A stretch of DNA of 64,000 nucleotides from Pseudomonas mohnii (GCF_900105115.1 NZ_FNRV01000001.1:3705501-3769500), one strand, 5' to 3'. Positions 18,136 through 28,312 are shown, numbered from the stretch's first letter. The notes: generated by a model from the sequence alone, not told the origin. Program-made: numbers and translations.

Positions 18136-19043
18136 GCAGCTTGTTGGTGTTCCCCGGTCAGGGTGCACAGCAGCCGGGCATGCTTCAACGCTTGCCTCGG
18201 GAAACCCTGATCGAGGCCAGCGACGTGCTCGGTGAGGATGTCTTGCTGCTGGATTCTGCTGCGGCTTTGCAGTCGACGCGGGCCGTTCAGTTGTGCCTGT
18301 TGATCGCCGGTGTGGCGGCTTCGCGGCAGTTGTCCGTCGCGGCGGACTACGTCGCCGGTTTGTCCATCGGCGCCTACCCGGCAGCGGTGGTGGCCGGAGC
18401 CCTGAGTTTCAGCGATGCGTTGCATCTGGTCAGCCTGCGCGGTGAGTTGATGCAGCAGGCTTATCCTCTGGGCTACGGCATGACCGCGATCATCGGTCTG
18501 GATCTGGCGACGGTCGAAGGTTTGCTGGCCCAGGTTCACGGCGACGACACGCCGGTTTACCTGGCCAACATCAACGCCGATAACCAGGTGGTGATCGCCG
18601 GCAGCGATGGCGCGATGAAAGCCGTCGCCGAACGGGCGAAAGGCCGTGGTGCCGGGCTGGCCAGGCGTCTGGCGGTGAGCGTGCCGTCGCACTGCCCGCT
18701 GCTGGATGCACCGGCGAAGTTCCTGGCCGAAGCCTTCGCCGGGGTGCCACTGAAAACGCCGGTCCTGGGTTATCTCAGCGGCAGCCGCGCGCGGATGGTG
18801 ACCAACATCGAAGCGTTGCGCGACGACCTCGCTTTCAACATGTGCCGCGTGGTGGATTGGCGCGGCACGGTACAAAGCGCTTATGAGCGTGGCGTACGTC
18901 TACAGATCGAACTGCCGCCCGGTGCGGTGCTGACCGGGCTGGCGCGCCGGGTGTTCGAGCAGGGGACCGTGATGGCTTTCGACGGTGCCCGGCTCGATAC
19001 CCTGCAGGCGCTGTTGCGTGAGGAGGGAAGCCGCCAATCCTAG
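18132..19043 (+). CDS. mdcH: Malonyl-CoA:ACP transacylase of malonate decarboxylase
   Basis: 303 residues, FabD-like. It primes the enzyme by loading malonyl from malonyl-CoA onto the carrier. It has LLVFPGQGAQQPGML at the N-terminus and the nucleophile motif GLSIG (serine in VAGLSIGAYPAAV), plus a late SVPSHCPLL histidine. Starts with GTG overlapping the mdcG stop (GTGA), after AGGAGCAGG. Last enzyme gene before the transporter pair. Confidence 0.93.
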   Translation: MSSLLVFPGQGAQQPGMLQRLPRETLIEASDVLGEDVLLLDSAAALQSTRAVQLCLLIAGVAASRQLSVAADYVAGLSIGAYPAAVVAGALSFSDALHLVSLRGELMQQAYPLGYGMTAIIGLDLATVEGLLAQVHGDDTPVYLANINADNQVVIAGSDGAMKAVAERAKGRGAGLARRLAVSVPSHCPLLDAPAKFLAEAFAGVPLKTPVLGYLSGSRARMVTNIEALRDDLAFNMCRVVDWRGTVQSAYERGVRLQIELPPGAVLTGLARRVFEQGTVMAFDGARLDTLQALLREEGSRQS

Positions 19044-19062
19044 ATCACTGACTCAGGCTTCG

Positions 19063-19070
19063 AACAACAA
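19063..19070 (+). promoter_or_regulatory. Candidate Hfq/Crc A-rich (CA) motif in the madL leader
   Basis: AACAACAA followed by AAACAAT lies 38 bases before the madL start. It matches AANAANAA, as at the mdcA start, suggesting that enzyme and transporter genes share catabolite control. Confidence 0.45.
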
Positions 19071-19107
19071 AAACAATATTCGACGATGCAATTTGAGGAC
19101 TACAACA

Positions 19108-19524
19108 ATGATTATTTACGGTGTGGCGCTGTTGGCGATCTGTACGCTGGCAGGGGTGATCATGGGTGACATGCTGGGCGTGTTGCTGGGCGTCAAATCC
19201 AACGTCGGCGGGGTCGGGATCGCGATGATCCTGCTGATCTGCGCGCGGTTGTGGATGCACAAGCGTGGCGGCATGACCAAGGACTGCGAGATGGGCGTCG
19301 GTTTCTGGGGCGCGATGTACATTCCGGTGGTGGTGGCAATGGCCGCGCAACAGAACGTGGTCACGGCGCTGCACGGCGGCCCGGTGGCGGTGCTGGCGGC
19401 CATCGGCTCGGTGGTGGTCTGCGGCTGCACCATTGCTCTGATCAGCCGGACTCACAAAGGCGAACCCTTGCCCGATGAGCCGGCAGAAATAACCCCGGTT
19501 GGCGCATCGGCAGGAGGTCGCTGA
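19108..19524 (+). CDS. madL: Malonate transporter subunit MadL
   Basis: 138 residues, four predicted membrane helices (for example MIIYGVALLAICTLAGVIMG and VGIAMILLICARLWM). MadL and MadM together form a sodium-dependent malonate uptake system, first described in Malonomonas. Start MIIYGVALLA at 19108, preceded by TTTGAGGAC. The 64-base gap after mdcH is the longest within the operon. A different transporter, MdcF, is used by some relatives; none is seen here. Confidence 0.92.
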   Translation: MIIYGVALLAICTLAGVIMGDMLGVLLGVKSNVGGVGIAMILLICARLWMHKRGGMTKDCEMGVGFWGAMYIPVVVAMAAQQNVVTALHGGPVAVLAAIGSVVVCGCTIALISRTHKGEPLPDEPAEITPVGASAGGR

Positions 19525-19525
19525 C

Positions 19526-20290
19526 ATGTGGGATCTCATCGAGAAAGGTCTGGAACATAACGGTCTGGTCACGGCGTTCGCGTTCGTGGGCGTAATCATG
19601 TGGGTGTCGGTGGTGTTGTCCAAACGCCTGACTTTCGGGCGCATTCACGGCTCGGCGATTGCCATCGTCATCGGCCTGGTCCTGGCCTGGGTCGGCGGCA
19701 CCATGACCGGCGGGCAAAAAGGCCTGGCGGACCTGACGCTGTTCTCCGGCATCGGCCTGATGGGCGGCGCCATGTTGCGCGACTTTGCCATCGTCGCCAC
19801 GGCGTTCGAAGTGCAGGCGACGGAAGCGAAAAAGGCCGGGTTGATCGGGGTGATTGCGCTGCTGCTGGGCACGGTGTTGCCGTTCATTGTCGGTGCGAGC
19901 ATCGCCTGGGCATTTGGTTATCGCGATGCGGTGAGCATGACCACCATTGGCGCTGGCGCGGTGACCTACATCGTCGGGCCGGTGACCGGGGCAGCGATTG
20001 GTGCCAGTTCCGATCTGGTGGCGTTGTCGATTGCTACCGGGCTGATCAAGGCGATTCTGGTGATGGTCGGCACGCCGATGGCGGCGCGCTGGATGGGCCT
20101 GGATAACCCGCGTTCGGCCATGGTGTTTGGCGGCCTGGCCGGGACGGTCAGCGGCGTGACGGCGGGGCTGGCGGCGACGGATCGGCGCCTGGTGCCTTAC
20201 GGTGCGTTGACGGCGACCTTCCACACCGGACTTGGCTGCTTGCTGGGGCCTTCGTTGCTGTTCTTCATTGTTCGGGGGATTGTCGGCTGA
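19526..20290 (+). CDS. madM: Malonate transporter subunit MadM
   Basis: 254 residues, highly hydrophobic with about seven membrane helices (GSAIAIVIGLVLAWVGGTM, GLIGVIALLLGTVLPFIVGA). Partner of MadL in malonate import. AGGAGG lies 8 bases before the ATG at 19526, one base after the madL stop. Last gene of the operon; REP elements and the convergent mdcR follow. Confidence 0.93.
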   Translation: MWDLIEKGLEHNGLVTAFAFVGVIMWVSVVLSKRLTFGRIHGSAIAIVIGLVLAWVGGTMTGGQKGLADLTLFSGIGLMGGAMLRDFAIVATAFEVQATEAKKAGLIGVIALLLGTVLPFIVGASIAWAFGYRDAVSMTTIGAGAVTYIVGPVTGAAIGASSDLVALSIATGLIKAILVMVGTPMAARWMGLDNPRSAMVFGGLAGTVSGVTAGLAATDRRLVPYGALTATFHTGLGCLLGPSLLFFIVRGIVG

Positions 20291-20317
20291 TTTCAGATTC
20301 TGAGTTGTCTGGGCTAT

Positions 20318-20395
20318 GCCATCGCTAGCAGGCTAGCTCCCACAGGGTGATCTGTTGGAACACCCTCTGTGGGAGCCAGCCTGCTGGCGATTGGC
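20318..20395. repeat. REP pair between madM and mdcR
   Basis: CCATCGCTAGCAGGCTAGCT and GTGGGAGCCAGCCTGCTGGC, inverted, about 25 bases apart, between two convergent genes. The arm variant with CTAGC/CCAGC differs slightly from the common GCGAGC type. Confidence 0.85.
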
Positions 20396-20407
20396 AGCAG
20401 CGCGGTC

Positions 20408-21322
20408 TCAGGCCTGTCGATTGGCATACATCCGACACTCGGCCAGCAACGCCAACAGATTCGGGTCACGCTCCTTGGCCTTGAGAAACACCACGCCGAT
20501 GTGCTGCTGCAACCGGTATTTTTCCTGCAACGGGATCAGCTTCACCCGGTTCTCGTACACCGCCGCAATCCTGCCCGGCAGCAACGCATAACCCACCCCC
20601 GAACTGACCATGCTCAGCAAGGTGAAGATGTCGTTGACCTGCATCGCCACCTTCGGCTCGAACCCCGCCTGCTCGAATACCCGCTTGCCGTCCTGATGGG
20701 TGGCGAAACCCTGGCTCAGGGTGATGAAGGTTTCGTCGCGCACTTCGGCGAGGTCGACTTCGGTGCGTTGGGCGAACTTCGAATCGGCCGGCGTGGCGAG
20801 GAAGATATCGTCGGAAAACAGTTGGATCTGCTCGCAATCCGGGTCGTTGATGCTGTCGTCCAGGGACACCAGGATCGCATCCACTTCCATGTTCTTGAGC
20901 TTGTAGAGCAGGTCGAAATTCGAACCAAGGATCAGGTCGATGTTGAGTTCGCTGCGGCGGATTTTCAGACCCATGATCAACTGCGGCACGGTTTTCACAG
21001 TCAGCGAATACAGCGAGCCCAGTTTGAAGCGTTCAGCGGAAAATCCGGCGGCCTCGCGCGTCAGGCGTACGCTCTCGACCACGTCCTGAATCAGCTTCTG
21101 CGCCCGTTCTTCCAGCACGTAGGCGCTTTCCAGCGGGGTCAGGTTACGGCCTTCGTGTTTGAACAACGGGCAGCGCAAGGCGCTTTCCAGGGAGTGGATC
21201 GCCCGGTGCACGCTGACGTTGCTGGTCTGTAACTCGGCCGCGGCCCGGGCCAGATTGCCGGTGCGCATGAAGGCCAGGAACACCTCGAGTTTTTTCAGGG
21301 TCAACTCTTCGTCAATCAGCAT
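20408..21322 (-). CDS. mdcR: LysR-type regulator of malonate utilisation
   Basis: 304 residues. N-terminal winged helix at about residues 9-67 (LKKLEVFLAFMRTGNLARAA ... VHRAIHSLESAL), then a periplasmic-binding-like effector domain. MdcR proteins activate mdc operons in response to malonate. Assignment rests on the position convergent with madM and overall similarity; the effector specificity cannot be read from sequence alone. Confidence 0.85.
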   Translation of the reverse strand: MLIDEELTLKKLEVFLAFMRTGNLARAAAELQTSNVSVHRAIHSLESALRCPLFKHEGRNLTPLESAYVLEERAQKLIQDVVESVRLTREAAGFSAERFKLGSLYSLTVKTVPQLIMGLKIRRSELNIDLILGSNFDLLYKLKNMEVDAILVSLDDSINDPDCEQIQLFSDDIFLATPADSKFAQRTEVDLAEVRDETFITLSQGFATHQDGKRVFEQAGFEPKVAMQVNDIFTLLSMVSSGVGYALLPGRIAAVYENRVKLIPLQEKYRLQQHIGVVFLKAKERDPNLLALLAECRMYANRQA

Positions 21323-21383
21323 GGCGCGGACTCTTTTTGGAATGCCCCGATTGTGCCTAATTGCATTGGGTTACGCAGACCTT

Positions 21384-21410
21384 TGTGGGAGCTGGCTTGC
21401 CAGCGATGGC
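21384..21410. repeat. Single REP element
   Basis: GTGGGAGCTGGCTTGCCAGCGATGG, the arm type also used inside chpA. No inverted partner nearby. It lies upstream of mdcR in the interval before the hemolysin III gene. Confidence 0.8.
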
Positions 21411-21541
21411 GCCAGGAAGATCAACGTAAAACTTGAGGCCCGACAGCAGAAAGCCGGCCATTGCGTTCTGAAACATTGCGCTTTTAAGCTTCAGGCCTAA
21501 GCCTTGTACGTTGGGCTAATGATTTTCGAGGTGGATGACCG

Positions 21542-22159
21542 ATGTATCACGGGGAAAGACTCAATGCCTGGACGCATTTGATCGGGGCGGTGGCGGCGTT
21601 TGTCGGGGGTGTCTGGCTGATCGTCGTCGCCAGTCTGGACGGCAGTCCGTGGAAGATTGTCAGCATGGCGATCTACGCCTTCACCTTGCTGGTGCTGTAC
21701 AGCGCGTCGACCGTGTACCACAGCGTGCGCGGGCGCAAGAAAGTGATCATGCAGAAGGTCGATCACTTTTCGATCTACCTGCTGATCGCCGGCAGCTATA
21801 CGCCGTTTTGCCTGGTGACCTTGCGCGGGCCCTGGGGCTGGACGTTGTTCGGGATTGTCTGGGGGCTGGCGCTGATCGGCATTTTGCAGGAGATCAAGCC
21901 GCGCTCGGAAGCGCGGATTCTGTCGATCGTGATCTACGCGGTGATGGGCTGGATCGTACTGGTGGCGGTCAAGCCATTACTGGCGGCGCTGGGTGGCGCC
22001 GGGTTTGCGTGGTTGGCCTCGGGCGGGGTGTTGTACACCGTGGGCATTATCTTTTTTGCCCTCGATCATCGCCTGCGCCATGCCCACGGGATCTGGCATC
22101 TGTTCGTGATTGCCGGGAGCCTGCTGCACTTCGTGGCGATTTTCTTTTATGTCCTGTGA
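21542..22159 (+). CDS. Hemolysin III family membrane protein (TrhA/YqfA, PAQR-like)
   Basis: 205 residues with seven predicted membrane helices. Family marks: HGERLNAWTHLIGAVAAFVG at the start, SASTVYHS, KVDHFSIYLLIAGSYTPFCL, and HGIWHLFVIAGSLLHF near the end; the His/Asp residues in these are the likely metal site of the PAQR fold. Despite the name, bacterial members act in membrane homeostasis rather than proven haemolysis. It stands alone, six bases from the convergent LysR gene. Confidence 0.9.
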   Translation: MYHGERLNAWTHLIGAVAAFVGGVWLIVVASLDGSPWKIVSMAIYAFTLLVLYSASTVYHSVRGRKKVIMQKVDHFSIYLLIAGSYTPFCLVTLRGPWGWTLFGIVWGLALIGILQEIKPRSEARILSIVIYAVMGWIVLVAVKPLLAALGGAGFAWLASGGVLYTVGIIFFALDHRLRHAHGIWHLFVIAGSLLHFVAIFFYVL

Positions 22160-22165
22160 TCGCTC

Positions 22166-23089
22166 CTACAGATCCGGCGCAAGACCAGCAATGCGATCGA
22201 GTTGTGCCTGGGCCTGTCGACTGAACACCTGCAACAGGTCGCTCAAAGTGTGGGGCGGCGGTTCCGTGGCGCGGGTCACCGCGTACAGGGTGATGGGCAG
22301 CGGTGGCGCGAGAGGGCGAATAGTCGTTGTGGCGGGGGAGGCGCCCAGGGCCGTGAATGGATCGATCACCGCCAGCCCGGCACCGGACTCCACCATCGCC
22401 CGGGCCAGCGAATAGGTCTGCACCGCGATGCGCACCCGGGGCGGCGGTTCGACCGCTTCGAGGTAGCTGTCGAGCCGGGCGGCCAGCGGGTCGGCACTGG
22501 ACAAGCCAATCAGCGGCGCATCGGCCAGGGCCATCAATGACAATGGCATGCCGGCCTGCGCCGATGGCCAGTAACCCGCCGGTGCCAGCACCACCAATAC
22601 ACCGCCCGCCAAGGCTTGGGCCTTGAGCCCCGGATGATCCGGTCTTTGCAGCGTCAGGGCGACATCCACTTCACGCATCAGCAGGTTCTGCACCAGCTCA
22701 CGGCTATGGGCGCTGGACAGTTCGCAGGCGATGTCCGGGTAGCGTGCGGTCCACTCGTGAATGGCCGGCGGCAACAACGACAGGGCCAGCGCCGGCGTGG
22801 CGCCGATCCGCAGGCTGTGGCCCGGTTCGCGACGCAGGCTCTGGGCCAGGCGCCGCACGCCTTGCAAGCTTTCGCTGACCTTGTCGACCTCGCGCTCCAG
22901 CTCCAGCGCTTCGGGCGTCGCCTGCAACTTGCCGCGAACCCGCAAGAACAACGGGAACCCCAACTGCTGCTCGGCGTGCTGCAGCACCTTGGTCACCGCC
23001 GGTTGCGAGACGTGCAGCAATTGTGCGGCGGCGCTGATCGATCCGGTTTGGCGGATGGCCTGGAAAATCTCGATGTGACGGAGGCGCAT
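22166..23089 (-). CDS. LysR family transcriptional regulator
   Basis: 307 residues; N-terminal helix-turn-helix MRLRHIEIFQAIRQTGSISA with LHVSQPAVTKVLQHAE, then an effector domain. It is divergent from the FAD dehydrogenase gene, with a LysR-type palindrome in the 109-base interval, so it probably controls the dehydrogenase/RidA/binding-protein set. Effector unknown; a D-amino acid is an inference from the target genes. Confidence 0.88.
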   Translation of the reverse strand: MRLRHIEIFQAIRQTGSISAAAQLLHVSQPAVTKVLQHAEQQLGFPLFLRVRGKLQATPEALELEREVDKVSESLQGVRRLAQSLRREPGHSLRIGATPALALSLLPPAIHEWTARYPDIACELSSAHSRELVQNLLMREVDVALTLQRPDHPGLKAQALAGGVLVVLAPAGYWPSAQAGMPLSLMALADAPLIGLSSADPLAARLDSYLEAVEPPPRVRIAVQTYSLARAMVESGAGLAVIDPFTALGASPATTTIRPLAPPLPITLYAVTRATEPPPHTLSDLLQVFSRQAQAQLDRIAGLAPDL

Positions 23090-23096
23090 GGCGAAT

Positions 23097-23115
23097 CCAT
23101 AACCTTTGTTTATGG
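23097..23115. promoter_or_regulatory. LysR-type operator between the divergent LysR and dehydrogenase genes
   Basis: The inverted repeat CCATAA-N7-TTATGG contains a T-N11-A core, the classic LysR box. It starts 8 bases before the LysR start codon and lies about 85 bases upstream of the dehydrogenase start, suitable for autoregulation plus activation. Confidence 0.6.
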
Positions 23116-23198
23116 GTTAAGCATCTTTATTCATTGTTCGCCGCCTGTCACCTGGCCCTAACCTCGGCTTCGTCATCACAACGGTTTTAAGGACGGAC

Positions 23199-24440
23199 AT
23201 GGCTCAGCGTGTGTGCATCATCGGCGGCGGTGTGATTGGTCTGGCAACGGCCTATGCGCTGGTGCGCGACGGCTTTGAGGTGACCGTCATCGAGGCGCGG
23301 GACGCGTTGGGCAGCGAAACCAGTTTCGCCAATGGTGGGCAACTCTCCTATCGCTACGTCGCACCTTTGGCTGACGCCGGTGTGCCGTTGCAGGCCATCG
23401 GGTGGATGCTGCGCGGCGATTCACCCTTGAAGCTGCGCCCGCGGTTCGATGCTGCGCAGTGGCGCTGGATGGCGTCTTTTCTCGGCGCTTGCCGCCGCTC
23501 GGTCAACCGTGAGAACGCCGCACACTTGCTGCGGCTGGCGCTGTTCAGTCAAGGCACATTGAAGGCATGGCGCGAAGACGATGGGCTTGCAGGCTTCCAA
23601 TGGCGGCGCAACGGCAAACTGGTGACCTTCCGGGAGCGCGCCAGCTTCGAGCATGCATGCCAGCGGCTGGCCGACCATCAGCAGCAACAGGTGCTGTCGG
23701 CGGCCGAGTGCGCTCAACTTGAGCCGGCCCTGGCCGATGCACCCTTTGTCGGTGCGATTTATACGCCGGACGAAGAAGTGGGCGATTGCCATGCTTTCTG
23801 CCGGCTATTGGCTACACGGTTGCTAGCGTCCGGGCGTTGCGAATTACGCCTGGGGCAAGCGGTGACCGGTATTCGCCACGCCAACGGCAGCGTCAGCGCC
23901 ATCGATCTGGGCGAGCAAGTGTTGCCGGTCGATCAATTGGTGATCGCCGCCGGCCACCGCAGTCCGCTGTTGGCATTGCCCGGTCTGCAATTGCCGTTGT
24001 ATCCGCTCAAGGGCTACAGCCTGACGGTGCCCATCGGCCCCGAACACCAGGCCCCGGATGTGAGCATCACCGACTATGACCGCAAGATCGTATACGCTCG
24101 GATCGGCGAGCAGTTGCGGGTGGCCGCGATGGTCGACATCGTTGGCTTTGATCCTGCTATAGACCCCAAGCGACTGGCGCTGATCAAGCGTCAGGCCCGT
24201 GACACCTTCCCCAATGCCGGGGCCTATGACGCGGCCACCGAATGGGCCGGGATGCGCCCGGCCACGCCGAGCGGCGTGCCGCTGCTGGGCGCCACGGCCT
24301 ACCGCAACCTGTGGCTCAACATCGGTCATGGCGCGTTGGGTTTCACCCTGGCCTGTGGCAGTGGGCGGTTGCTCAGCGAACTGATCGGCCAGCGCCGGCC
24401 CTCCATCGATATGCACGGTTTCAACCACCGGGCCGCCTGA
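23199..24440 (+). CDS. FAD-dependent D-amino acid dehydrogenase (DadA family)
   Basis: 413 residues. N-terminal FAD-binding signature IIGGGVIGLATAYALVRDG with the acidic end of strand 2 in VTVIEA, then SFANGGQLSYRYVAPLA, which is typical of DadA. C-terminal GMRPATPSGVPLLG and NIGHGALGFTLACGSG complete the fold. DadA enzymes oxidise D-amino acids to imino/keto acids and pass electrons to the respiratory chain. The canonical dadA-alr pair is not here, so this is probably a paralogue with its own substrate. The downstream RidA would hydrolyse the reactive imine product. Confidence 0.87.
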   Translation: MAQRVCIIGGGVIGLATAYALVRDGFEVTVIEARDALGSETSFANGGQLSYRYVAPLADAGVPLQAIGWMLRGDSPLKLRPRFDAAQWRWMASFLGACRRSVNRENAAHLLRLALFSQGTLKAWREDDGLAGFQWRRNGKLVTFRERASFEHACQRLADHQQQQVLSAAECAQLEPALADAPFVGAIYTPDEEVGDCHAFCRLLATRLLASGRCELRLGQAVTGIRHANGSVSAIDLGEQVLPVDQLVIAAGHRSPLLALPGLQLPLYPLKGYSLTVPIGPEHQAPDVSITDYDRKIVYARIGEQLRVAAMVDIVGFDPAIDPKRLALIKRQARDTFPNAGAYDAATEWAGMRPATPSGVPLLGATAYRNLWLNIGHGALGFTLACGSGRLLSELIGQRRPSIDMHGFNHRAA

Positions 24441-24467
24441 TCTTTTATTTGCCAAGAGGACACTGCA

Positions 24468-24821
24468 ATGACCATTACCCGACTCCACAGCAACCCGAGG
24501 TTGTCTGGCGCCGTGACGTTTGGCGATCTGGTATTTCTCTCTGGCCAAGTGCCGGGTGAAGCCTCGGACGTGGGCGGTCAGACCCGCGAAGTGCTGGCCA
24601 GGATTGATGCGTTGCTGGCCGAAGCCGGCAGCCACAAGGATCAAATGCTCAGCGCGACCATTTACCTGAAAAATATCACCGACGATTTTGCCGCCATGAA
24701 TGAGGTCTGGTCGACCTGGCTATCGCCAGGGCAGGCCCCGAGCCGCACGACCGTGCAGGCCGAGCTGGCGAGACCGCAGGTGCTGGTGGAAATCACTGTC
24801 GTCGCCGCTCGTTTGAAATGA
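24468..24821 (+). CDS. RidA family (2-iminobutanoate/2-iminopropanoate deaminase-like)
   Basis: 117 residues. Members are small trimeric cytosolic enzymes that hydrolyse enamine/imine intermediates. Visible elements are LSGAVTFGDLVFLSGQVPGE, DQMLSATIYLKNITDDFAAM and the late SRTTVQAELARPQVLVEI; Arg in PSRTTVQ is the expected carboxylate-binding residue. It is 27 bases after the dehydrogenase, whose imine products are its natural substrate. Confidence 0.9.
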   Translation: MTITRLHSNPRLSGAVTFGDLVFLSGQVPGEASDVGGQTREVLARIDALLAEAGSHKDQMLSATIYLKNITDDFAAMNEVWSTWLSPGQAPSRTTVQAELARPQVLVEITVVAARLK

Positions 24822-24846
24822 CCGTCATCTAAAACCCACAACGGAG

Positions 24847-24854
24847 AATAACAA
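24847..24854 (+). promoter_or_regulatory. Candidate Hfq/Crc A-rich motif at the binding-protein start
   Basis: AATAACAA matches AANAANAA and ends on the first base of the ATG, just after GGAGA. Catabolite repression of amino-acid uptake genes by Hfq/Crc is well known in Pseudomonas; here it is a motif match only. Confidence 0.45.
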
Positions 24855-25756
24855 TGCAAAAAATCACGTTGCTCGGCTGCACCCTCGGACTGTTGCTCGC
24901 GAGTCAGGTCCAGGCCAACGAGGCCCCACTGACCGGCACCCTGAGCAAGATCGCCAACGCCAAGAGCATTACCCTGGGCTATCGCGATGCGTCAGTGCCG
25001 TTTTCTTACGTGGGTGATCAAACCGGCAAACCGATGGGTTATTCGGTGGATCTGGCGGGCAAGATTGTCGAGCGTATCCAGCAACAATTGGCGTTGCCGG
25101 ACCTGAAGGTGAAGTACAACCTGGTGACCTCGCAAACACGCATTCCTCTGGTGCAGAACGGTACCGTGGACCTGGAGTGTGGCTCCACGGGCGTGACCGC
25201 CGAGCGGCAGAAGCAAGTGGCGTTTTCCTATGGCTTCATCTATGTAAAAGGCCAATTGCTGACCGCCAGGGACAGCGGTATCAAAAGCTTCGCCGACTTG
25301 CGTGGCAAGAACGTGGTGACGACTGCCGGTACGACCAACGAGCGCTTCCTGAAGAGCTACAACGTCGACCACAAGATCGACATGTTCGTGATCAGTGCCA
25401 AGGACCACGGCGAAGCCTTTCAGATGCTGCAATCGGGTCGTGCCGCCGCTTTCTACATGGACGATGCGCTTCTCTACGGCGAGCGCGCCAAGGCCCATGA
25501 CCCACACAAGTGGGTGGTGGTGGGAGAGGAACAATCGCGGGAAATCTACAGCTGCATGGTGCGCAAGGACGACCCGCAGTTCCTGGCCCTGGTCAACGGC
25601 GCACTGGGGGATCTGTACAGTTCGGGGGAAATCAACGGCATCTACCAGCGCTGGTTCGAACAGCCGATTCCGCCGAAGGGTTTGAACCTTGAGTTTCCGA
25701 TGACCAGCGAACTCAAGGCGATCATTGCCAAGCCGGTGAGCGATCCTGTGCAATAG
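24854..25756 (+). CDS. Periplasmic amino acid-binding protein (GltI-like, ABC transporter)
   Basis: 300 residues. A signal peptide (ITLLGCTLGLLLASQVQA, cleavage near residue 22) is followed by a type II binding-protein fold: ITLGYRDASVPFSYVGD, MGYSVDLAGKIV, VDLECGSTGVTAERQ and VVTTAGTTNERFLKS. This matches the glutamate/aspartate binding group. No permease or ATPase gene is adjacent, so it must use a transporter encoded elsewhere. Its place after the dehydrogenase and RidA genes suggests it supplies their amino acid substrate. Confidence 0.88.
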   Translation: MQKITLLGCTLGLLLASQVQANEAPLTGTLSKIANAKSITLGYRDASVPFSYVGDQTGKPMGYSVDLAGKIVERIQQQLALPDLKVKYNLVTSQTRIPLVQNGTVDLECGSTGVTAERQKQVAFSYGFIYVKGQLLTARDSGIKSFADLRGKNVVTTAGTTNERFLKSYNVDHKIDMFVISAKDHGEAFQMLQSGRAAAFYMDDALLYGERAKAHDPHKWVVVGEEQSREIYSCMVRKDDPQFLALVNGALGDLYSSGEINGIYQRWFEQPIPPKGLNLEFPMTSELKAIIAKPVSDPVQ

Positions 25757-25789
25757 TTATCTGTGCTCTTCCCGTAGACCGCGTCGCGG

Positions 25790-25852
25790 CCATCGCGAGC
25801 AGGCTCGCTCCCACAGTGGAACGCATTTGAAATGTGGGAGCCTGCTCGCGAC
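25790..25852. repeat. REP pair after the binding-protein gene
   Basis: CCATCGCGAGCAGGCTCGCT and a shortened GTGGGAGCCTGCTCGCGACA, inverted, between convergent genes. The second arm lacks the internal CGAG. Confidence 0.82.
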
Positions 25853-25858
25853 AGGGAC

Positions 25859-26578
25859 CTAGAAATCGCCCCAAAGCTGCTGGGCCACCGCCAAGGCAAC
25901 CACCGGCGCGGTCTCTGTGCGTAACACTCGTGGCCCCAGCCGGGCCGCATGAAAACCTGCGCCCTTGGCCTGATCCACTTCCGCATCCGATAACCCGCCT
26001 TCTGGGCCGATCAGAAAGGCCAGCGTCGCAGGCTTGGCATGACTGACCAGTGGTTCGGCCACCGGGTGCAGCACCAGCTTCAATTCAGCCTGAGTCTGCT
26101 TCAACCAATCGGCCAGCAGCACCGGCGGATGAATCACCGGCACCCGTGAGCGCCCGCATTGCTCGCAGGCGCTGACCGCGACCTGGCGCCAGTGCAGCAG
26201 GCGTTTGTCGGCGCGCTCGTCCTTGAGCCGGACTTCGCAGCGCTCGCTGAAGATCGGGGTGATTTCGCTGACACCCAATTCAGTGGCTTTCTGGATCGCC
26301 CAGTCCATGCGCTCGCCACGGGACAGGCCCTGACCGAGATGGATCTGCAGTGGCGATTCGACCTGGCCGGCGAACTGCTCGTCGATCTGCACCACGACAC
26401 GCTTCTTGCCGACCTCAACCAGAGTGGCACGGAACTCCTGGCCCGAGCCATCGAACAGTTGCAGCAGATCGCCCTCGGCCATGCGCAACACGCGGCTGAT
26501 GTAATGGGCCTGGGCTTCGGGCAATTCGTGTTCGCCGGTACTCAGGGGGGCGTCGATAAAGAAACGGGACAGTCTCAT
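25859..26578 (-). CDS. rsmE: 16S rRNA (uracil1498-N3)-methyltransferase
   Basis: 239 residues, SPOUT-class methyltransferase. It methylates U1498 of 16S rRNA. The N-terminal PUA-like part starts MRLSRFFIDAPLSTGEHELP; the C-terminal knot region shows LAFLIGPEGGLSDAEVDQA and LGPRVLRTETAPVVAL, which form the SAM-binding trefoil. The neighbour bioA upstream is the conserved Pseudomonas order. Confidence 0.95.
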   Translation of the reverse strand: MRLSRFFIDAPLSTGEHELPEAQAHYISRVLRMAEGDLLQLFDGSGQEFRATLVEVGKKRVVVQIDEQFAGQVESPLQIHLGQGLSRGERMDWAIQKATELGVSEITPIFSERCEVRLKDERADKRLLHWRQVAVSACEQCGRSRVPVIHPPVLLADWLKQTQAELKLVLHPVAEPLVSHAKPATLAFLIGPEGGLSDAEVDQAKGAGFHAARLGPRVLRTETAPVVALAVAQQLWGDF

Positions 26579-26612
26579 TTGAGTTCTCTACTAAATTCGA
26601 TCGGAGTCGCTT

Positions 26613-26666
26613 TTGTGGCGAGGGGGCCGCTTCGCAGCCCAGCGGGAGCAAGTTCCCACGCCACAG
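26613..26666. repeat. REP-like element of a second type
   Basis: GTGGCGAGGGGGCCGCTTCG ... GGGAGCAAGTTCCCACGCCAC. Outer and inner segments are complementary. This is a different P. fluorescens repeat family from the GCGAGC-type REPs elsewhere in the window. Confidence 0.6.
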
Positions 26667-26682
26667 GGTCGTGCAGTGACGG

Positions 26683-28089
<1,407 letters not shown>

Positions 28090-28312
28090 TTTCACTCTCC
28101 TGGAGGCGGTCCGTGACAAGCGCGGACCTACAATCGCGCAAGCCTATGCAATGCATCGCGTGGGGACAACCCATTGTGTCGATTGAGCTACTTTGTATAG
28201 GGCAATCAGACGCTGCTGGCAGGCGTCTGGCGGCTGACGTATCCTTCGCGGTTCTTGAGCCGACTGGCTCGCAAAAACCGCTATTTTTTCGTGTATTTCC
28301 GGAGTTCGCTGA

